Notes: a model not told the origin generated them from the sequence alone. 58,281 nt of DNA from an uncultured Roseburia sp. (GCA_947088345.1 CAMUGE010000013.1:1-58281), one strand, 5' to 3'. Positions 36,122-45,116 are shown, counted from the first letter of the stretch. Numbers and translations are program-made.

Positions 36122-36745
36122 CTATTCCGCAAAATTTTTCTTAAGTTTTTCGAGAGCTCTCTTTTCAATGCGAGACACATAGGAACGCGAAATCCCAACT
36201 TTGACGGCAATCTCACGCTGTGTCATTGATTTCTTCCCATAAAGGCCGTAGCGGCTTTCAATAATAAAGCGCTCTCTTGTCGTCAAAGCCTTCGGTACAA
36301 TCTCTAAGAGTTTTGCAATCTGCCCTGCCTTTTCCATATTTTCCACAATATCCGGCTCGTCGTTTTCCACTACATCAAGCAAATTTACCTGATTGCCCTC
36401 TTTGTCAGTGCCAATCGGCTCATAGATAGACACTTCTCTTGACACTTTCTTTTTCGCGCGAAAATACATAAGAAGCTCGTTGTCAATACAGCGCGCCGCA
36501 TAGGTGGCAAGACGGCTGCCGTAATTTTCTTTATATGTGGAGATCGCTTTAATCAGTCCGATCGTTCCGATTGAGATCAGATCCTCCATATCCTCATCCG
36601 AATTCTGGTATTTCTTTGCCACATGCGCGACCAGACGCATATTGTGCAGCGTCAGCTCATTTTTTGCTTCAAGGTCGCCTTTTTTCATTCTCTTTAGGCA
36701 GTCATATTCCTGTTCCGGTGTAAGCGGAGTCAAAAATGTTTTCAA
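36122..36745 (-). CDS. sigK: Sporulation sigma factor SigK (no pro-sequence visible)
   Basis: Late mother-cell sigma factor of sporulation. Region 2 reads NELTLHNMRLVAHVAKKYQN, EDLISIGTIGLIKAISTY and LATYAARCIDNELLMYFR, the SigK/SigE pattern. SIYEPIGTDKEGNQVNLLDVV is particularly SigK-like. The C-terminal helix-turn-helix is MTQREIAVKVGISRSYVSRIE. The gene is intact, not split by a skin element. The likely start is a TTG at 36745, so the hydrophobic pro-sequence of Bacillus pro-SigK is absent; an in-frame stop lies about 10 codons upstream. It follows trpS. Confidence 0.9.
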   Translation of the reverse strand: MKTFLTPLTPEQEYDCLKRMKKGDLEAKNELTLHNMRLVAHVAKKYQNSDEDMEDLISIGTIGLIKAISTYKENYGSRLATYAARCIDNELLMYFRAKKKVSREVSIYEPIGTDKEGNQVNLLDVVENDEPDIVENMEKAGQIAKLLEIVPKALTTRERFIIESRYGLYGKKSMTQREIAVKVGISRSYVSRIEKRALEKLKKNFAE

Positions 36746-36816
36746 AACGCACCTTAAAGGCTTTCTTAATACAGTCTATGTCAGAAAACCCGATTCTGTG
36801 CTTTTCCGCTTTTTTT

Positions 36817-37827
36817 TCACAGGATGGTCAACCCAATTTTTTTCTGTACTTTGCGCAGTGTTTTATTTGCAAAATATCGCGCTTTTTCAGCGTTTTCCTT
36901 TATTCTTAAATCAAGATATGATTTATCAGCCAAAAGTTCTGCATAGCGCTGTCGGAGCGGCGCAAGTTCATTCGCAACGGCCTCGCCGACTGCAAATTTA
37001 AAATCTTTGTACCCTTTTCCGTCAAATTCTTTTTCTACCTCGTCCCTCGTCTTTTTACAGACGGCTCCATAAATATCCATCAAATTGCTGACGCCCGCTT
37101 TTTCTGCAGGATCATAGCGCACTTCACTCCCGGAATCGGTCACGGCCCGCTTAAATTTGCGTATAATCGTATCCGTATCGTCCAAAAGCATAACCGCTGC
37201 ATTTGGATTTTCGTCTGATTTTGACATTTTGCGATCCGGCTCCTGCAGGCTCATTATACGGGCGCCCTCTTTGCGAATATACGGTTCTGGTATCGTAAAT
37301 ACATCGCCGTAGATGTTGTTAAACCGCACCGCAATATCCCTGCAGATCTCAACATGCTGCTTCTGGTCTTCTCCGACTGGTACAAGATCCGTCTGATATA
37401 GAAGAATATCCGCAGCCATCAGCACCGGATACGTATACAGCCCCGCATTGATATTGTCCGCATGTTTTGCAGACTTATCCTTAAATTGCGTCATTCGGTT
37501 TAACTCACCCATATAAGTAAAACAGTCTAAAATCCAGCACAGTTCAGTATGCGCACTGACATGGGACTGATAGTAAATGCAGTTTTTTTCCGGGTCCAGC
37601 CCTGCCGCAACATAAAGCGCATAGAGACTTCTCGCATTCTTTCGAAATTCAGACGGATTCTGACGAAGCGTAAGAGAATGCAGATCCATAATTCCGTAAA
37701 AACGCTCGCATTCCTCTTCGTCCCCGGAAAGGCTGACCCAGTTTTTTAATGCCCCAAGATAATTGCCAAGCGTCAGTGTCCCTGTCGCCTGCATTCCGCT
37801 GTATAGTATTTTTTTGTCTCCGATCAC
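36817..37827 (-). CDS. trpS: Tryptophanyl-tRNA synthetase
   Basis: Class I synthetase that charges tRNA-Trp. The HIGH-type motif is TLTLGNYLGALKNW and the KMSKS motif is DRKMSKSDENP. The 336 residues are standard for TrpS-I. Its first 4 bases overlap the end of the DUF5662 gene. No T-box leader is visible at this gene, unlike the trp operon at the right end. Confidence 0.97.
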   Translation of the reverse strand: MIGDKKILYSGMQATGTLTLGNYLGALKNWVSLSGDEEECERFYGIMDLHSLTLRQNPSEFRKNARSLYALYVAAGLDPEKNCIYYQSHVSAHTELCWILDCFTYMGELNRMTQFKDKSAKHADNINAGLYTYPVLMAADILLYQTDLVPVGEDQKQHVEICRDIAVRFNNIYGDVFTIPEPYIRKEGARIMSLQEPDRKMSKSDENPNAAVMLLDDTDTIIRKFKRAVTDSGSEVRYDPAEKAGVSNLMDIYGAVCKKTRDEVEKEFDGKGYKDFKFAVGEAVANELAPLRQRYAELLADKSYLDLRIKENAEKARYFANKTLRKVQKKIGLTIL

Positions 37828-38453
37828 GATGTACGTCTCCTTCCTTTTGCCAGCAGCCTGTTTTTCGCTCTGTCAAGCTTTTGCTGCTCGTATGGGACCT
37901 TTCTTTTTAACAGCCGCTGACGTATAAAACGAAATGTAGCTTCCTCGCCGCGCAGGGAAAGCATGACAAGCAGCAGCTCTAAAAGCGCCCGTGTATCCTC
38001 ATGTAAAATATAGTGGCCTTTTCCTTTGTTATAATATAAAAGGGGCCCATCGTCTGTATAATTATCTTTCTGATAGTTTTTGGATGCCGACATTCGATCA
38101 ATAAACATCTCGACAACATAGCAAACCGGCATTTTCATACCGCAGATACCGCCATGCTCCAGTTTTCCGTTTACTTCCGTCGGTATGGCGTAATCAATCC
38201 AGTATTCCAGATGATGTTTGTTTCTGCCTTTATGGTGCAGCCATGCGGCCGAATACCCTTTTTCCTTTCGCTCTACATTGTTTGGACTCATGGTACCCTG
38301 ATAATATTTACAGCCGACCAGAAATTCCGACGGCATATATTTGGACAGATCGTGAAGCAGTCCCTGACGATACAGTCCTACCTGAAAACAACTTTCCATC
38401 ACAAGTTTCTTGTGATGGTTTATTGTCTTAAAATGTTCGATGCATTTAAACAT
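37824..38453 (-). CDS. DUF5662 family protein
   Basis: A soluble 209-residue protein of the DUF5662 family, function unknown. The conserved histidine cluster is visible: LLHDLSKYMPSEF near residue 32 and LHHKGRNKHHLEYW near 73, a spacing that recalls HD-domain metal sites. The C-terminal third is basic and helical. It overlaps trpS by 4 bases and follows the GH13 gene by 28, so it is cotranscribed with both; that says little about its job. Confidence 0.78.
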   Translation of the reverse strand: MFKCIEHFKTINHHKKLVMESCFQVGLYRQGLLHDLSKYMPSEFLVGCKYYQGTMSPNNVERKEKGYSAAWLHHKGRNKHHLEYWIDYAIPTEVNGKLEHGGICGMKMPVCYVVEMFIDRMSASKNYQKDNYTDDGPLLYYNKGKGHYILHEDTRALLELLLVMLSLRGEEATFRFIRQRLLKRKVPYEQQKLDRAKNRLLAKGRRRTS

Positions 38454-38481
38454 TATAAAATCCTCTTTTAATTTAATTCCT

Positions 38482-40356
38482 TTATTTCCCGATCAATATC
38501 ACAACAGACTGCGACTTCATATGAAGCTGTGTGCCGGCAAGCGGCGCAGGCTGTCTGACAAACGGTTCCTTTCCTCTTGCGGAATCAAACACAAGATGCC
38601 ATTTTTTCCTGCCGGGCAGTTTAGGAAGTGCAATATGTGCAATACCGTTATAAAAATTATATCCAACATAGATATAATCGTCCGGTTTTCCATCTTCATC
38701 TACCGCATATTCACCGCAGTACAAAAGGCCGACAGCCTGTTTGTTTAATGAAAACGGCGAAACCCAGGCGCTTTCTCCGTGATAAGACAGATCGGGAAAA
38801 CCTTTTTTCATATAATCCCGCAGCTGCATCGGCACCTCAAGCGTCAAAATCGGATGGCTGCGCCTAAATTCAGAAAGCTTTGCCACCACCTCAGAAAACC
38901 ATGTGAATGATTCTCCTTTTTTCCAGTTGAGCCAGCCGATTCGATTATCCTGGCAATACGCATTGTTATTTCCCGACTGGGAATTGCAAAACTCGTCGCC
39001 TGCCAGAAGAAGCGGCACGCCCTGCCCAAGCATCAGAATCGACACAGCGTTTACAATCTGCCTGTTGCGCATATCAAGAACAAACCGTCTGCCGGTACGC
39101 CCTTCATATCCGCAGTTGCTGCTGAAGTTCCATCCGTTCCCATCCAGGTTCTGTTCTCCGTTCGCCTCATTGTGTTTCTCCTGATAGCTGAACAAATCAT
39201 AAAGCGTAAATCCGTTGGTGCCTGCAATATAATTGACAAATCCCTGAACTGGATGCTGCTTTCGCTGCTGGCAGACAAACATCCCCATATCGCCGCCCAA
39301 ATGGTTTAACATCCGCCGAACCGGGTACAGATATTCATCGTTGTACAAAAACAGATGCGGATATCGTTTGCTCTGTTCGATCAAATGCGGCTCGAAGCTG
39401 TCCGCAAAAATTTTTGTCCTGCTTAAAAACATATCCTGTGAAGCCAGTGTGACAGAAACCGGCGTTCCAAGAAGATGAAATCCGTCCACATGAAATTCCC
39501 GCACCCAGTAACGCAGAATTTCCAGCAAAAGGTCAGGCTCTGTGATATCGCCGAAATGCATTTCCAGAATGCACTCCATCTGATTTTTATGAAGTTCCCT
39601 TATCAGCTCCTTTAGTTCAAAGGAAGCTTCCTTTGTACTGCCATACGAAGATTTTACCGCAAAATAATTGCCCGGAACATAACCCCAGTAGTTTACTTTG
39701 AGTTCTTCTTCCTTTGGCGGGTCCGGAACAATCTTATCTCCCTCTTCACTTTTCCATTTGACATACAGCGGCTTTGCTGAGGACTTCGGTATCATAAACT
39801 CTTCAAATTCATAAACCGGCATCAGTTCCACTGACGTAACGCCTAAAGACTTCAAATATGGAATCTTATCGGTTACGGCGCGAAATGTCCCGCGGCTTTT
39901 TCCGCGCAGACCTGCGTCCATAGAAAAGCCTCTGACATGGAGTTTATATAAAAACATCCGGCTCCTTGGAACTTCCGGATGCAAATCGCCGTCCCAGTCG
40001 AACGTCGCCTCATCAATACCGCCATAAATGCGGTAATCGCGCCGCGCCCTTGTGCGGTCAGCCCATCTCTCTCGCCCAATAATCTTTCGCGCATAAGGAT
40101 CTGTTACAATATTCCCGTTGATCTCATAATTGTAAACCAGATGCTTTTCTTCAAGTCCTGTTACACGCACAGACCTGACAGACCCCATACAATACTCCGC
40201 AGGTACAAAAATCCGTTCTCTCACTTCGTAATCCCTGCCATAAAGAAGTATTGCACAAGCATCCTCCTTTTCTCCCCGAAAGGTAAAAATTAACGAAGCC
40301 TCTTCCGATGTCACTCCAAAATTCCTGTAATTTCCTTCTCCTATTGTATACGTCAT
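38482..40356 (-). CDS. Isoamylase/GlgX-type GH13 protein with degenerate catalytic motifs
   Basis: Domain order is CBM48-like N-terminus, GH13 barrel and C-terminal beta domain, clearly of the isoamylase/debranching type: GFTLYDLFSYQEKHNEANGE and LLLAGDEFCNSQSGNNNAYCQD are near-identical to the family pattern. Yet the active-site motifs are altered. Counting from the ATG at 40356: region I DVVYNH is EMHFGD (265-270), the region II nucleophile Asp is L296 in DGFHLL, and the region IV His-Asp is T380-N381. It may bind glucan without cleaving it. The ATG at 40356 has AAGGTGG 8 bases upstream; an ATG 10 codons earlier lacks a site. Confidence 0.85.
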   Translation of the reverse strand: MTYTIGEGNYRNFGVTSEEASLIFTFRGEKEDACAILLYGRDYEVRERIFVPAEYCMGSVRSVRVTGLEEKHLVYNYEINGNIVTDPYARKIIGRERWADRTRARRDYRIYGGIDEATFDWDGDLHPEVPRSRMFLYKLHVRGFSMDAGLRGKSRGTFRAVTDKIPYLKSLGVTSVELMPVYEFEEFMIPKSSAKPLYVKWKSEEGDKIVPDPPKEEELKVNYWGYVPGNYFAVKSSYGSTKEASFELKELIRELHKNQMECILEMHFGDITEPDLLLEILRYWVREFHVDGFHLLGTPVSVTLASQDMFLSRTKIFADSFEPHLIEQSKRYPHLFLYNDEYLYPVRRMLNHLGGDMGMFVCQQRKQHPVQGFVNYIAGTNGFTLYDLFSYQEKHNEANGEQNLDGNGWNFSSNCGYEGRTGRRFVLDMRNRQIVNAVSILMLGQGVPLLLAGDEFCNSQSGNNNAYCQDNRIGWLNWKKGESFTWFSEVVAKLSEFRRSHPILTLEVPMQLRDYMKKGFPDLSYHGESAWVSPFSLNKQAVGLLYCGEYAVDEDGKPDDYIYVGYNFYNGIAHIALPKLPGRKKWHLVFDSARGKEPFVRQPAPLAGTQLHMKSQSVVILIGK

Positions 40357-40405
40357 GCTGCCATCCACCTTTTTGTAATCAACCATCTAAAACGTAACCA
40401 ATCTA

Positions 40406-40434
40406 ATTATACATATTTTGGATACCTTTGTATA
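40406..40434 (-). promoter_or_regulatory. Candidate promoter of the GH13-DUF5662-trpS group
   Basis: Minus strand: TATACA at 40429-40434, 17-base spacer, TATAAT at 40406-40411, about 50 bases before the start codon. It is divergent from, and overlaps, the promoter region of the DUF1292 gene. Confidence 0.55.
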
Positions 40435-40455
40435 GTTTTTTTCTGATTTTTATGT

Positions 40456-40461
40456 TATAAT
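40456..40461 (+). promoter_or_regulatory. -10 box of the DUF1292 gene
   Basis: TATAAT on the plus strand, 35 bases before the chosen start. The -35 region is poor (TAGTTT at 17 bases), so the promoter may be weak or helped by an activator. Confidence 0.45.
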
Positions 40462-40496
40462 ATTCTATATATCAAATGAGAGGCGAGGTGAAACAT

Positions 40497-40817
40497 TTGC
40501 AGGAGAAAAAACCGATTGGCGACGACGAGGACATCGTTGTCACTTTGGATCTGGAAGACGGCACACAGACTGACTGTGAAATCCTGACCATTTTTACAGT
40601 TGGCGAACGCGACTATATCGCATTGCTCCCGCTTGACGAACAGGGGGAAGCAAACGAAGAAGGCGAGGTATATATCTACCGCTATCTGGAAGACGAAGAC
40701 GGCACGCCGGAACTCGGCAACATTGACAATGATGAAGAATACGAGGCTGTCTCAGACCGCTTTGACGAACTGCTTGATGAGGCAGAATTTGAGGAACTGG
40801 CGGGAGGGATTGATTAA
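40497..40817 (+). CDS. DUF1292 family protein
   Basis: A small, very acidic cytoplasmic protein of the DUF1292 family (YrzB-like), function unknown. The pattern D-x2-VTLDLEDGTQTDCEILTIF, YIALLPLD and EVYIYRYLEDED is typical. I chose a TTG at 40497 with GAGGTG 6 bases upstream; an in-frame ATG at 40476 has no site. It would be 106 residues. Its stop codon overlaps the helicase stop on the other strand. Confidence 0.85.
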   Translation: MQEKKPIGDDEDIVVTLDLEDGTQTDCEILTIFTVGERDYIALLPLDEQGEANEEGEVYIYRYLEDEDGTPELGNIDNDEEYEAVSDRFDELLDEAEFEELAGGID

Positions 40818-42652
40818 TCCGCCCTCCTCTGCACGGATTCCTGAATGAATCTGGAAATATCTGTATCTTTTTTGTTGATTTGCTTTACGGAAAAAAGATG
40901 CAGATTTTTTTTTGCCCTGGTCATTCCGACATAAAACATTCGGCGCTCTTCCTCAATCTCCTGCTCCATTACTGCTTTTTTATAGGGCATCAGCCCTTCA
41001 TTCACATCAATCAGATAGACATGTTCAAATTCCAGCCCTTTTGCGCTGTGCAGCGTGGAGAGAAGCACGCAGTCTTTTTCCTGCGCAGCCGCACGCTGCA
41101 TCCGCTCCAGTTCCTTTGTGTATTCCTCAATATGTGCAAACCATTCGTCATAGGTACGGTAGTCTCTTGCTCTCGCCAGGAGTTCTTCCAGCACTTCAAA
41201 CAGGTCGTCCTCGCTGATCCTGCGGTAATCGGCATATTCCACGCAAAAATCATCGTAACCGATCACACTTCGTATATAGCTGACAGCCCCGTAAGGGCTT
41301 AACGATGCCAGCCGCCCCATATCTTTCTGAAACTGTACCACTCGCTTTCTCACCCAGGGCTGTTCCTCATAAAACCACTCCAATACGTCAAACGACACAA
41401 TATCCGAATCAAGCGCATCTCTTCCGATATAGCGCTTCGGCCGGTTCATAATACGCAGGAAATCGCTTCGCTCCCTGCTCCCGTGCGCAATCCGTATGTA
41501 TGCAAACAGATCCTGTGCAATCCAGTGTCTGTAGATATTGGGAATATTGTCTTTTGCATAAAAAGGGATATTGTACTCTAAGAGCTGCTCCATCAGCAGG
41601 CGCGGCTGTGTGTTTGTACGAAAAAGAACGGCAAAATCAGAATACGGAGCTCCTTTTTCCGTATATTGCTGTATATCGCGTATGATTCTCAGATTTTCCT
41701 GACGCTGATCCGTAAATACAGCATAATCCACCGGATTTTCCTTTGGATGATATGTTTTGATCTCTTTTTGATAGCGTTCCCGATTATGGCTGATCAGATT
41801 CATGGAGCTTATTACAATATTTTCCTGCGAACGGTAGTTGACGTCAAGCAGCACCGTCTTTGTATCGGGAAAGCTTTCCCGAAATCGAAGCATTATTTCC
41901 GGCTTTGCGCCGCGAAAACGATAAATGGACTGGTCGTCGTCTCCGACTACGAATAAATTTCCCGCATCCCCGGCAAGCAGTTTTATCACATCAAACTGGA
42001 TCTTGTTGATATCCTGAAATTCGTCGATCAGTATATATCGGAATTTATTCTGCCACGCGCAAAGAATGTCTTTCCGTTCCGAGAAAAGCTCATATGTATA
42101 GACCAGCATATCGTCAAAATCAATCAGCTTTCGGCTGTACAAAAACTCCTGATACTCTGAAAAAATACGGCGGAATACCGTCTCCGCACAGTTTTGGGAA
42201 TAATAATTTGCAATTGCCACACCTGTGTTTTTCACAAGGCCGATCTCGTTTAACAAAAGGGAGATAAATTCTGTTTCATCCTCATAATCAAGATGCAGCT
42301 TTGTAACAATTTCTTTCAGGCACTGATACTTTTGTTCGTCCCGTATGATATTTGCGGCGCTATAGTGGTATGCATGTTTTAAAACAGAAAAGTAAACGGC
42401 ATGAAACGTACCAAATGTAACGGGACAGCTTCTGCCTCCCATCCGCTTTAAGAAGCGGCTTTTCATCTCAGCTGCAGCCGCCTTTGTAAATGTGATTACC
42501 AGAATATGCCCGGGCAAAATCCCATGTTCTTCGATCAGCGTTCTTGTTCGCTCCGTGATCACAGTCGTTTTTCCGGAGCCCGGACCTGCCAGAACAAGCA
42601 TCGGCCCGTCTTTATGGCCGACTGCCTGTTTCTGCGATGTATTTAATTTCAT
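40814..42652 (-). CDS. UvrD/Rep-type superfamily 1 DNA helicase
   Basis: A 3'-5' helicase of the UvrD/PcrA/Rep family. Motif I is AGPGSGKTTVI, motif II IDEFQDINKIQ, motif III GDDDQSIYRFRGA, motif IV/V STLHSAKGLEFEHV and motif VI VGMTRAKKNLHLF. At 612 residues it is shorter than PcrA (about 740), mainly at the C-terminus, so I avoid calling it pcrA. It starts 3 bases after gltX. Its stop overlaps the DUF1292 stop. Confidence 0.9.
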   Translation of the reverse strand: MKLNTSQKQAVGHKDGPMLVLAGPGSGKTTVITERTRTLIEEHGILPGHILVITFTKAAAAEMKSRFLKRMGGRSCPVTFGTFHAVYFSVLKHAYHYSAANIIRDEQKYQCLKEIVTKLHLDYEDETEFISLLLNEIGLVKNTGVAIANYYSQNCAETVFRRIFSEYQEFLYSRKLIDFDDMLVYTYELFSERKDILCAWQNKFRYILIDEFQDINKIQFDVIKLLAGDAGNLFVVGDDDQSIYRFRGAKPEIMLRFRESFPDTKTVLLDVNYRSQENIVISSMNLISHNRERYQKEIKTYHPKENPVDYAVFTDQRQENLRIIRDIQQYTEKGAPYSDFAVLFRTNTQPRLLMEQLLEYNIPFYAKDNIPNIYRHWIAQDLFAYIRIAHGSRERSDFLRIMNRPKRYIGRDALDSDIVSFDVLEWFYEEQPWVRKRVVQFQKDMGRLASLSPYGAVSYIRSVIGYDDFCVEYADYRRISEDDLFEVLEELLARARDYRTYDEWFAHIEEYTKELERMQRAAAQEKDCVLLSTLHSAKGLEFEHVYLIDVNEGLMPYKKAVMEQEIEEERRMFYVGMTRAKKNLHLFSVKQINKKDTDISRFIQESVQRRAD

Positions 42653-42655
42653 GGA

Positions 42656-44116
42656 TCATGATCCCTTCCGCAGTAATGCTATGCCCTTTTTGATGCGCAA
42701 TAACGATTCTTCTTTTCCCAGAACTTCCATCAGCTCAGTTGCCCCTCCCGGCGTCATCTGTTTGCCGGATACAGCTGTACGGATCGGCCACATCACATAA
42801 CCGTTTTTTACACCTTTTTCTTTCACATACGCCAGAAGCATTTCATAGAGCGCATTGTTCGAATAATCTTCCTGCTCCTCTAACCTTGGACAGATCTCTT
42901 CCAAAACCTCTAAAGATGTCTCCGCTGTCGTTTTCATTTTTTTATGTGTATACATAGAAATATCATACTCCGGAAGCGCCTCAAAGAAATCAATATGCTC
43001 CCTGATGTCGGGAAATACCTCAATCCTTGTCTGTACCATAGCGGCTATTTTCCGAAAATCAAGGTCTTTCGTAATGCTCTCTTTCAGATATGGTTCCGCC
43101 ATCTGATAAAAGCGCTCGAAATCCATCGCTTTGATATACTCGCCATTCATCCATTTTAATTTGACGTAGTCAAATACCGCGGGAGATTTGCTGATCCTGT
43201 GATAATCAAATTTTTCAATCAACTCGCGAAGCGTAAAGATCTCACGGTTTTCTTCCGGGCTCCATCCGAGCAGAGCAATATAATTGACAACCGCCTCGGT
43301 CAGAAAACCCTGCTCCAGCAAATCTTCAAAAGAGGAATGGCCGCTCCTCTTTGACAGTTTGTGATGATTTTCATCCGTAATCAGCGGAAGATGGATATAT
43401 ACAGGCGAAGGCCAGCCAAATGCATCGTATAGCCTCTGATATTTTGGCGCAGAGGAAAGATATTCGTTCCCTCTGACCACATGCGTAATCCCCATAGTAT
43501 GATCATCGACAACATTTGCAAAATTATAGGTCGGATATCCGTCCGACTTGATCAGAATCATATCGTCAAGCTGTGCGTTTTCCACTGTAATATCCCCGTA
43601 GAGTTCATCATGGAATACTGTCGTCCCCTCGTTCGGGATATTCTGTCGAATCACATACGGTTTTCCCGCTGCCAGATTCTGTTCAATTTCTTCTTTTGAA
43701 AGAGAAAGGCAGCGTTTGTCATATATCATAATTTCCTTGCCGTCTACCACCTCAGACTTCAAAGATTCCAGACGCTCTTTATCACAGAAACAGTAATATG
43801 CCTCGCCTTTTTCAATCAATTCTTTTGCATATTTTAAGTAGATGCCGCTCTTCATTCGCTTGCTCTGGACATACGGACCGTGTCCGCCGTCCTTATTCGG
43901 CCCCTCGTCGTAAGAAAGACCTGTTTTTTCCAAGGTGCGATATATAATTTCCACTGCATCCGAAACATAACGCTCCTGATCGGTATCCTCAATGCGCAGC
44001 ATAAAGTCGCCGCCCTCATGTTTTGCAATCAGAAATTCGTACAATGCAGACCGCAGGTTGCCGACATGCATCCTCCCTGTAGGGCTCGGCGCAAATCTTG
44101 TCCTTATTTTTTCCAT
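42656..44116 (-). CDS. gltX: Glutamyl-tRNA synthetase
   Basis: Class I synthetase for tRNA-Glu. The HIGH-type motif is [17 protein letters not shown] and the KMSKS-type motif [10 protein letters not shown]. Length 486 residues fits the family. Many Firmicute GltX enzymes also charge tRNA-Gln; I cannot tell here. The ATG has a GAGGAG site, and a promoter-like pair lies upstream. Confidence 0.96.
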   Translation of the reverse strand: MEKIRTRFAPSPTGRMHVGNLRSALYEFLIAKHEGGDFMLRIEDTDQERYVSDAVEIIYRTLEKTGLSYDEGPNKDGGHGPYVQSKRMKSGIYLKYAKELIEKGEAYYCFCDKERLESLKSEVVDGKEIMIYDKRCLSLSKEEIEQNLAAGKPYVIRQNIPNEGTTVFHDELYGDITVENAQLDDMILIKSDGYPTYNFANVVDDHTMGITHVVRGNEYLSSAPKYQRLYDAFGWPSPVYIHLPLITDENHHKLSKRSGHSSFEDLLEQGFLTEAVVNYIALLGWSPEENREIFTLRELIEKFDYHRISKSPAVFDYVKLKWMNGEYIKAMDFERFYQMAEPYLKESITKDLDFRKIAAMVQTRIEVFPDIREHIDFFEALPEYDISMYTHKKMKTTAETSLEVLEEICPRLEEQEDYSNNALYEMLLAYVKEKGVKNGYVMWPIRTAVSGKQMTPGGATELMEVLGKEESLLRIKKGIALLRKGS

Positions 44117-44153
44117 CTTTCTCCTCTTTTCTTCCCGTTTTGGTTTTTGTTTT

Positions 44154-44182
44154 ATTTTACTTTATTTTTCGTCTTTGCACAA
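44154..44182 (-). promoter_or_regulatory. Candidate gltX promoter
   Basis: Minus strand: TTGTGC at 44177-44182, 17-base spacer, TAAAAT at 44154-44159. The transcript would start about 30 bases before gltX, downstream of the structured element at 44212-44299. Confidence 0.45.
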
Positions 44183-44211
44183 TACAATTATTCTACATAT
44201 TTTTAAGTAAG

Positions 44212-44299
44212 CAGAGAGGAAATCTGTCCGCATCAAGTTCGTCGGCAGCTACGCCTCTTGCGGACTTTCACCGCAGACTGACGGCATGCCCGTCATACT
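44212..44299 (-). other. Structured GC-rich element upstream of gltX, identity unknown
   Basis: On the minus strand this segment has a 6-bp hairpin (TGACGG-GCATG-CCGTCA, 44279-44295), then TGCGG (44271-44275), TGAAAG, CCGCA within GTCCGCA (44259-44265), and later TGCGGAC (44226-44232). GTCCGCA can pair with either side, giving two exclusive stems. The sequence GGTGAAAGTCC recalls motifs in group II introns and some riboswitches, but the rest of those folds is not there. No open frame fits. Confidence 0.4.
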
Positions 44300-44330
44300 A
44301 AAAAAAGAGAACACATATTGTGTCCTCTTT
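44300..44330 (-). terminator. Rho-independent terminator of the DUF2085 gene
   Basis: Minus strand: AAAGAGGACAC-AATAT-GTGTTCTCTTT followed by more T. The stem is 11 bp with one G-U pair and begins 4 bases after the stop codon. Confidence 0.85.
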
Positions 44331-44334
44331 CCAC

Positions 44335-44745
44335 TTACGTAAGCAATTCTACTGCCTTGTCAATTTTGCCCGGATCATCCGCAAACAATTTCAATATGTA
44401 ACCTGCAAGTTTTACACAGGCACAGTGAAAATAAATCAGCATAAATACAAAAGCAATTCCAAACAAAATACCGGTAAAAAGCCTGCGTAAATTGCCGCTT
44501 TCATAAGATGTCAAAAGCTGTAAGAATCCGTCAAACAGCATCGGAATCATCAAAAGAATGGCAGCCGGTATCTCCGGCACTCCAAAGATGATAGCAATCG
44601 GTATCGCAAGTATCATGCCGACAAGTTCACCTGTGCAGCGAGCACAGATTGGAAACTGTTTTCCTTTGTAAAAGAAAGAGCGGTCAGGTCTTGCATGGCA
44701 TCCAAAACAGATGCGCAAAAACCGGCCAAACTTACTACATTCCAA
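44335..44745 (-). CDS. DUF2085 family membrane protein
   Basis: A 136-residue protein of the DUF2085 family with a cysteine-rich head (RICFGCHARPDRSFFYKG, FPICARCTGE) and about three hydrophobic segments. Function is unknown; the Cys/His head looks metal-binding but that is inference. The start is a TTG at 44745 that overlaps the end of the small membrane protein gene by 11 bases, with a weak ribosome site, so translation is probably coupled. Confidence 0.8.
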   Translation of the reverse strand: MECSKFGRFLRICFGCHARPDRSFFYKGKQFPICARCTGELVGMILAIPIAIIFGVPEIPAAILLMIPMLFDGFLQLLTSYESGNLRRLFTGILFGIAFVFMLIYFHCACVKLAGYILKLFADDPGKIDKAVELLT

Positions 44746-44953
44746 GGCTTGCCAGTCCTACGCCAACTACTGCCATAATGACATAGAATACAACATAGAT
44801 GATCACACCAACAAGTGCACCGATACCTGCTGATTTTGATGTAGCCGGCTTTGAATCTTTCCATACCAGGAAAAGAATCAGACCAACCAACGGGATACAG
44901 CATCCAAGCAGACCCCATAAAAATCCGCCATTGTCATTTACATTATTATCCAT
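44735..44953 (-). CDS. Small two-helix membrane protein
   Basis: A 72-residue protein with two hydrophobic segments (about 10-28, with GLLGCCIPLVGLILFLVW, and 42-66) joined by a short basic loop. I do not recognise a family. The ATG has an AGAGG site. It is first in a two-gene unit with DUF2085, behind a good promoter. Confidence 0.72.
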   Translation of the reverse strand: MDNNVNDNGGFLWGLLGCCIPLVGLILFLVWKDSKPATSKSAGIGALVGVIIYVVFYVIMAVVGVGLASLGM

Positions 44954-45058
44954 TTCATCCTCTCAATCTGCCGTCATTCGGCTTATACAACTGTAAAGTT
45001 AAATTTTTTTGAAAAATTATAAATTTTTCATTAAATTCAGCGCGCTAAACTATCCATA

Positions 45059-45087
45059 AATATAGCAAATCAACGTTAAATTGTCAA
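45059..45087 (-). promoter_or_regulatory. Strong sigma-A promoter for the small membrane protein-DUF2085 unit
   Basis: Minus strand: TTGACA at 45082-45087, 17-base spacer, TATATT at 45059-45064. It is about 105 bases upstream of the start codon; the leader between is very A/T-rich. Confidence 0.7.
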
Positions 45088-45116
45088 TCCCTCAATCCGA
45101 TTTCCATTATTTTTCT

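Noticed and set aside
35935-36216. N-terminal extension of comM by 94 codons.
   Set aside because: It overlaps sigK and has a composition unlike ComM; the TTG at 35934 has a good ribosome site and yields normal length.
44212-44299. A cobalamin riboswitch or group II intron, because of GGTGAAAGTCC.
   Set aside because: The surrounding conserved boxes of either element are missing; I list it only as an unidentified structured element.
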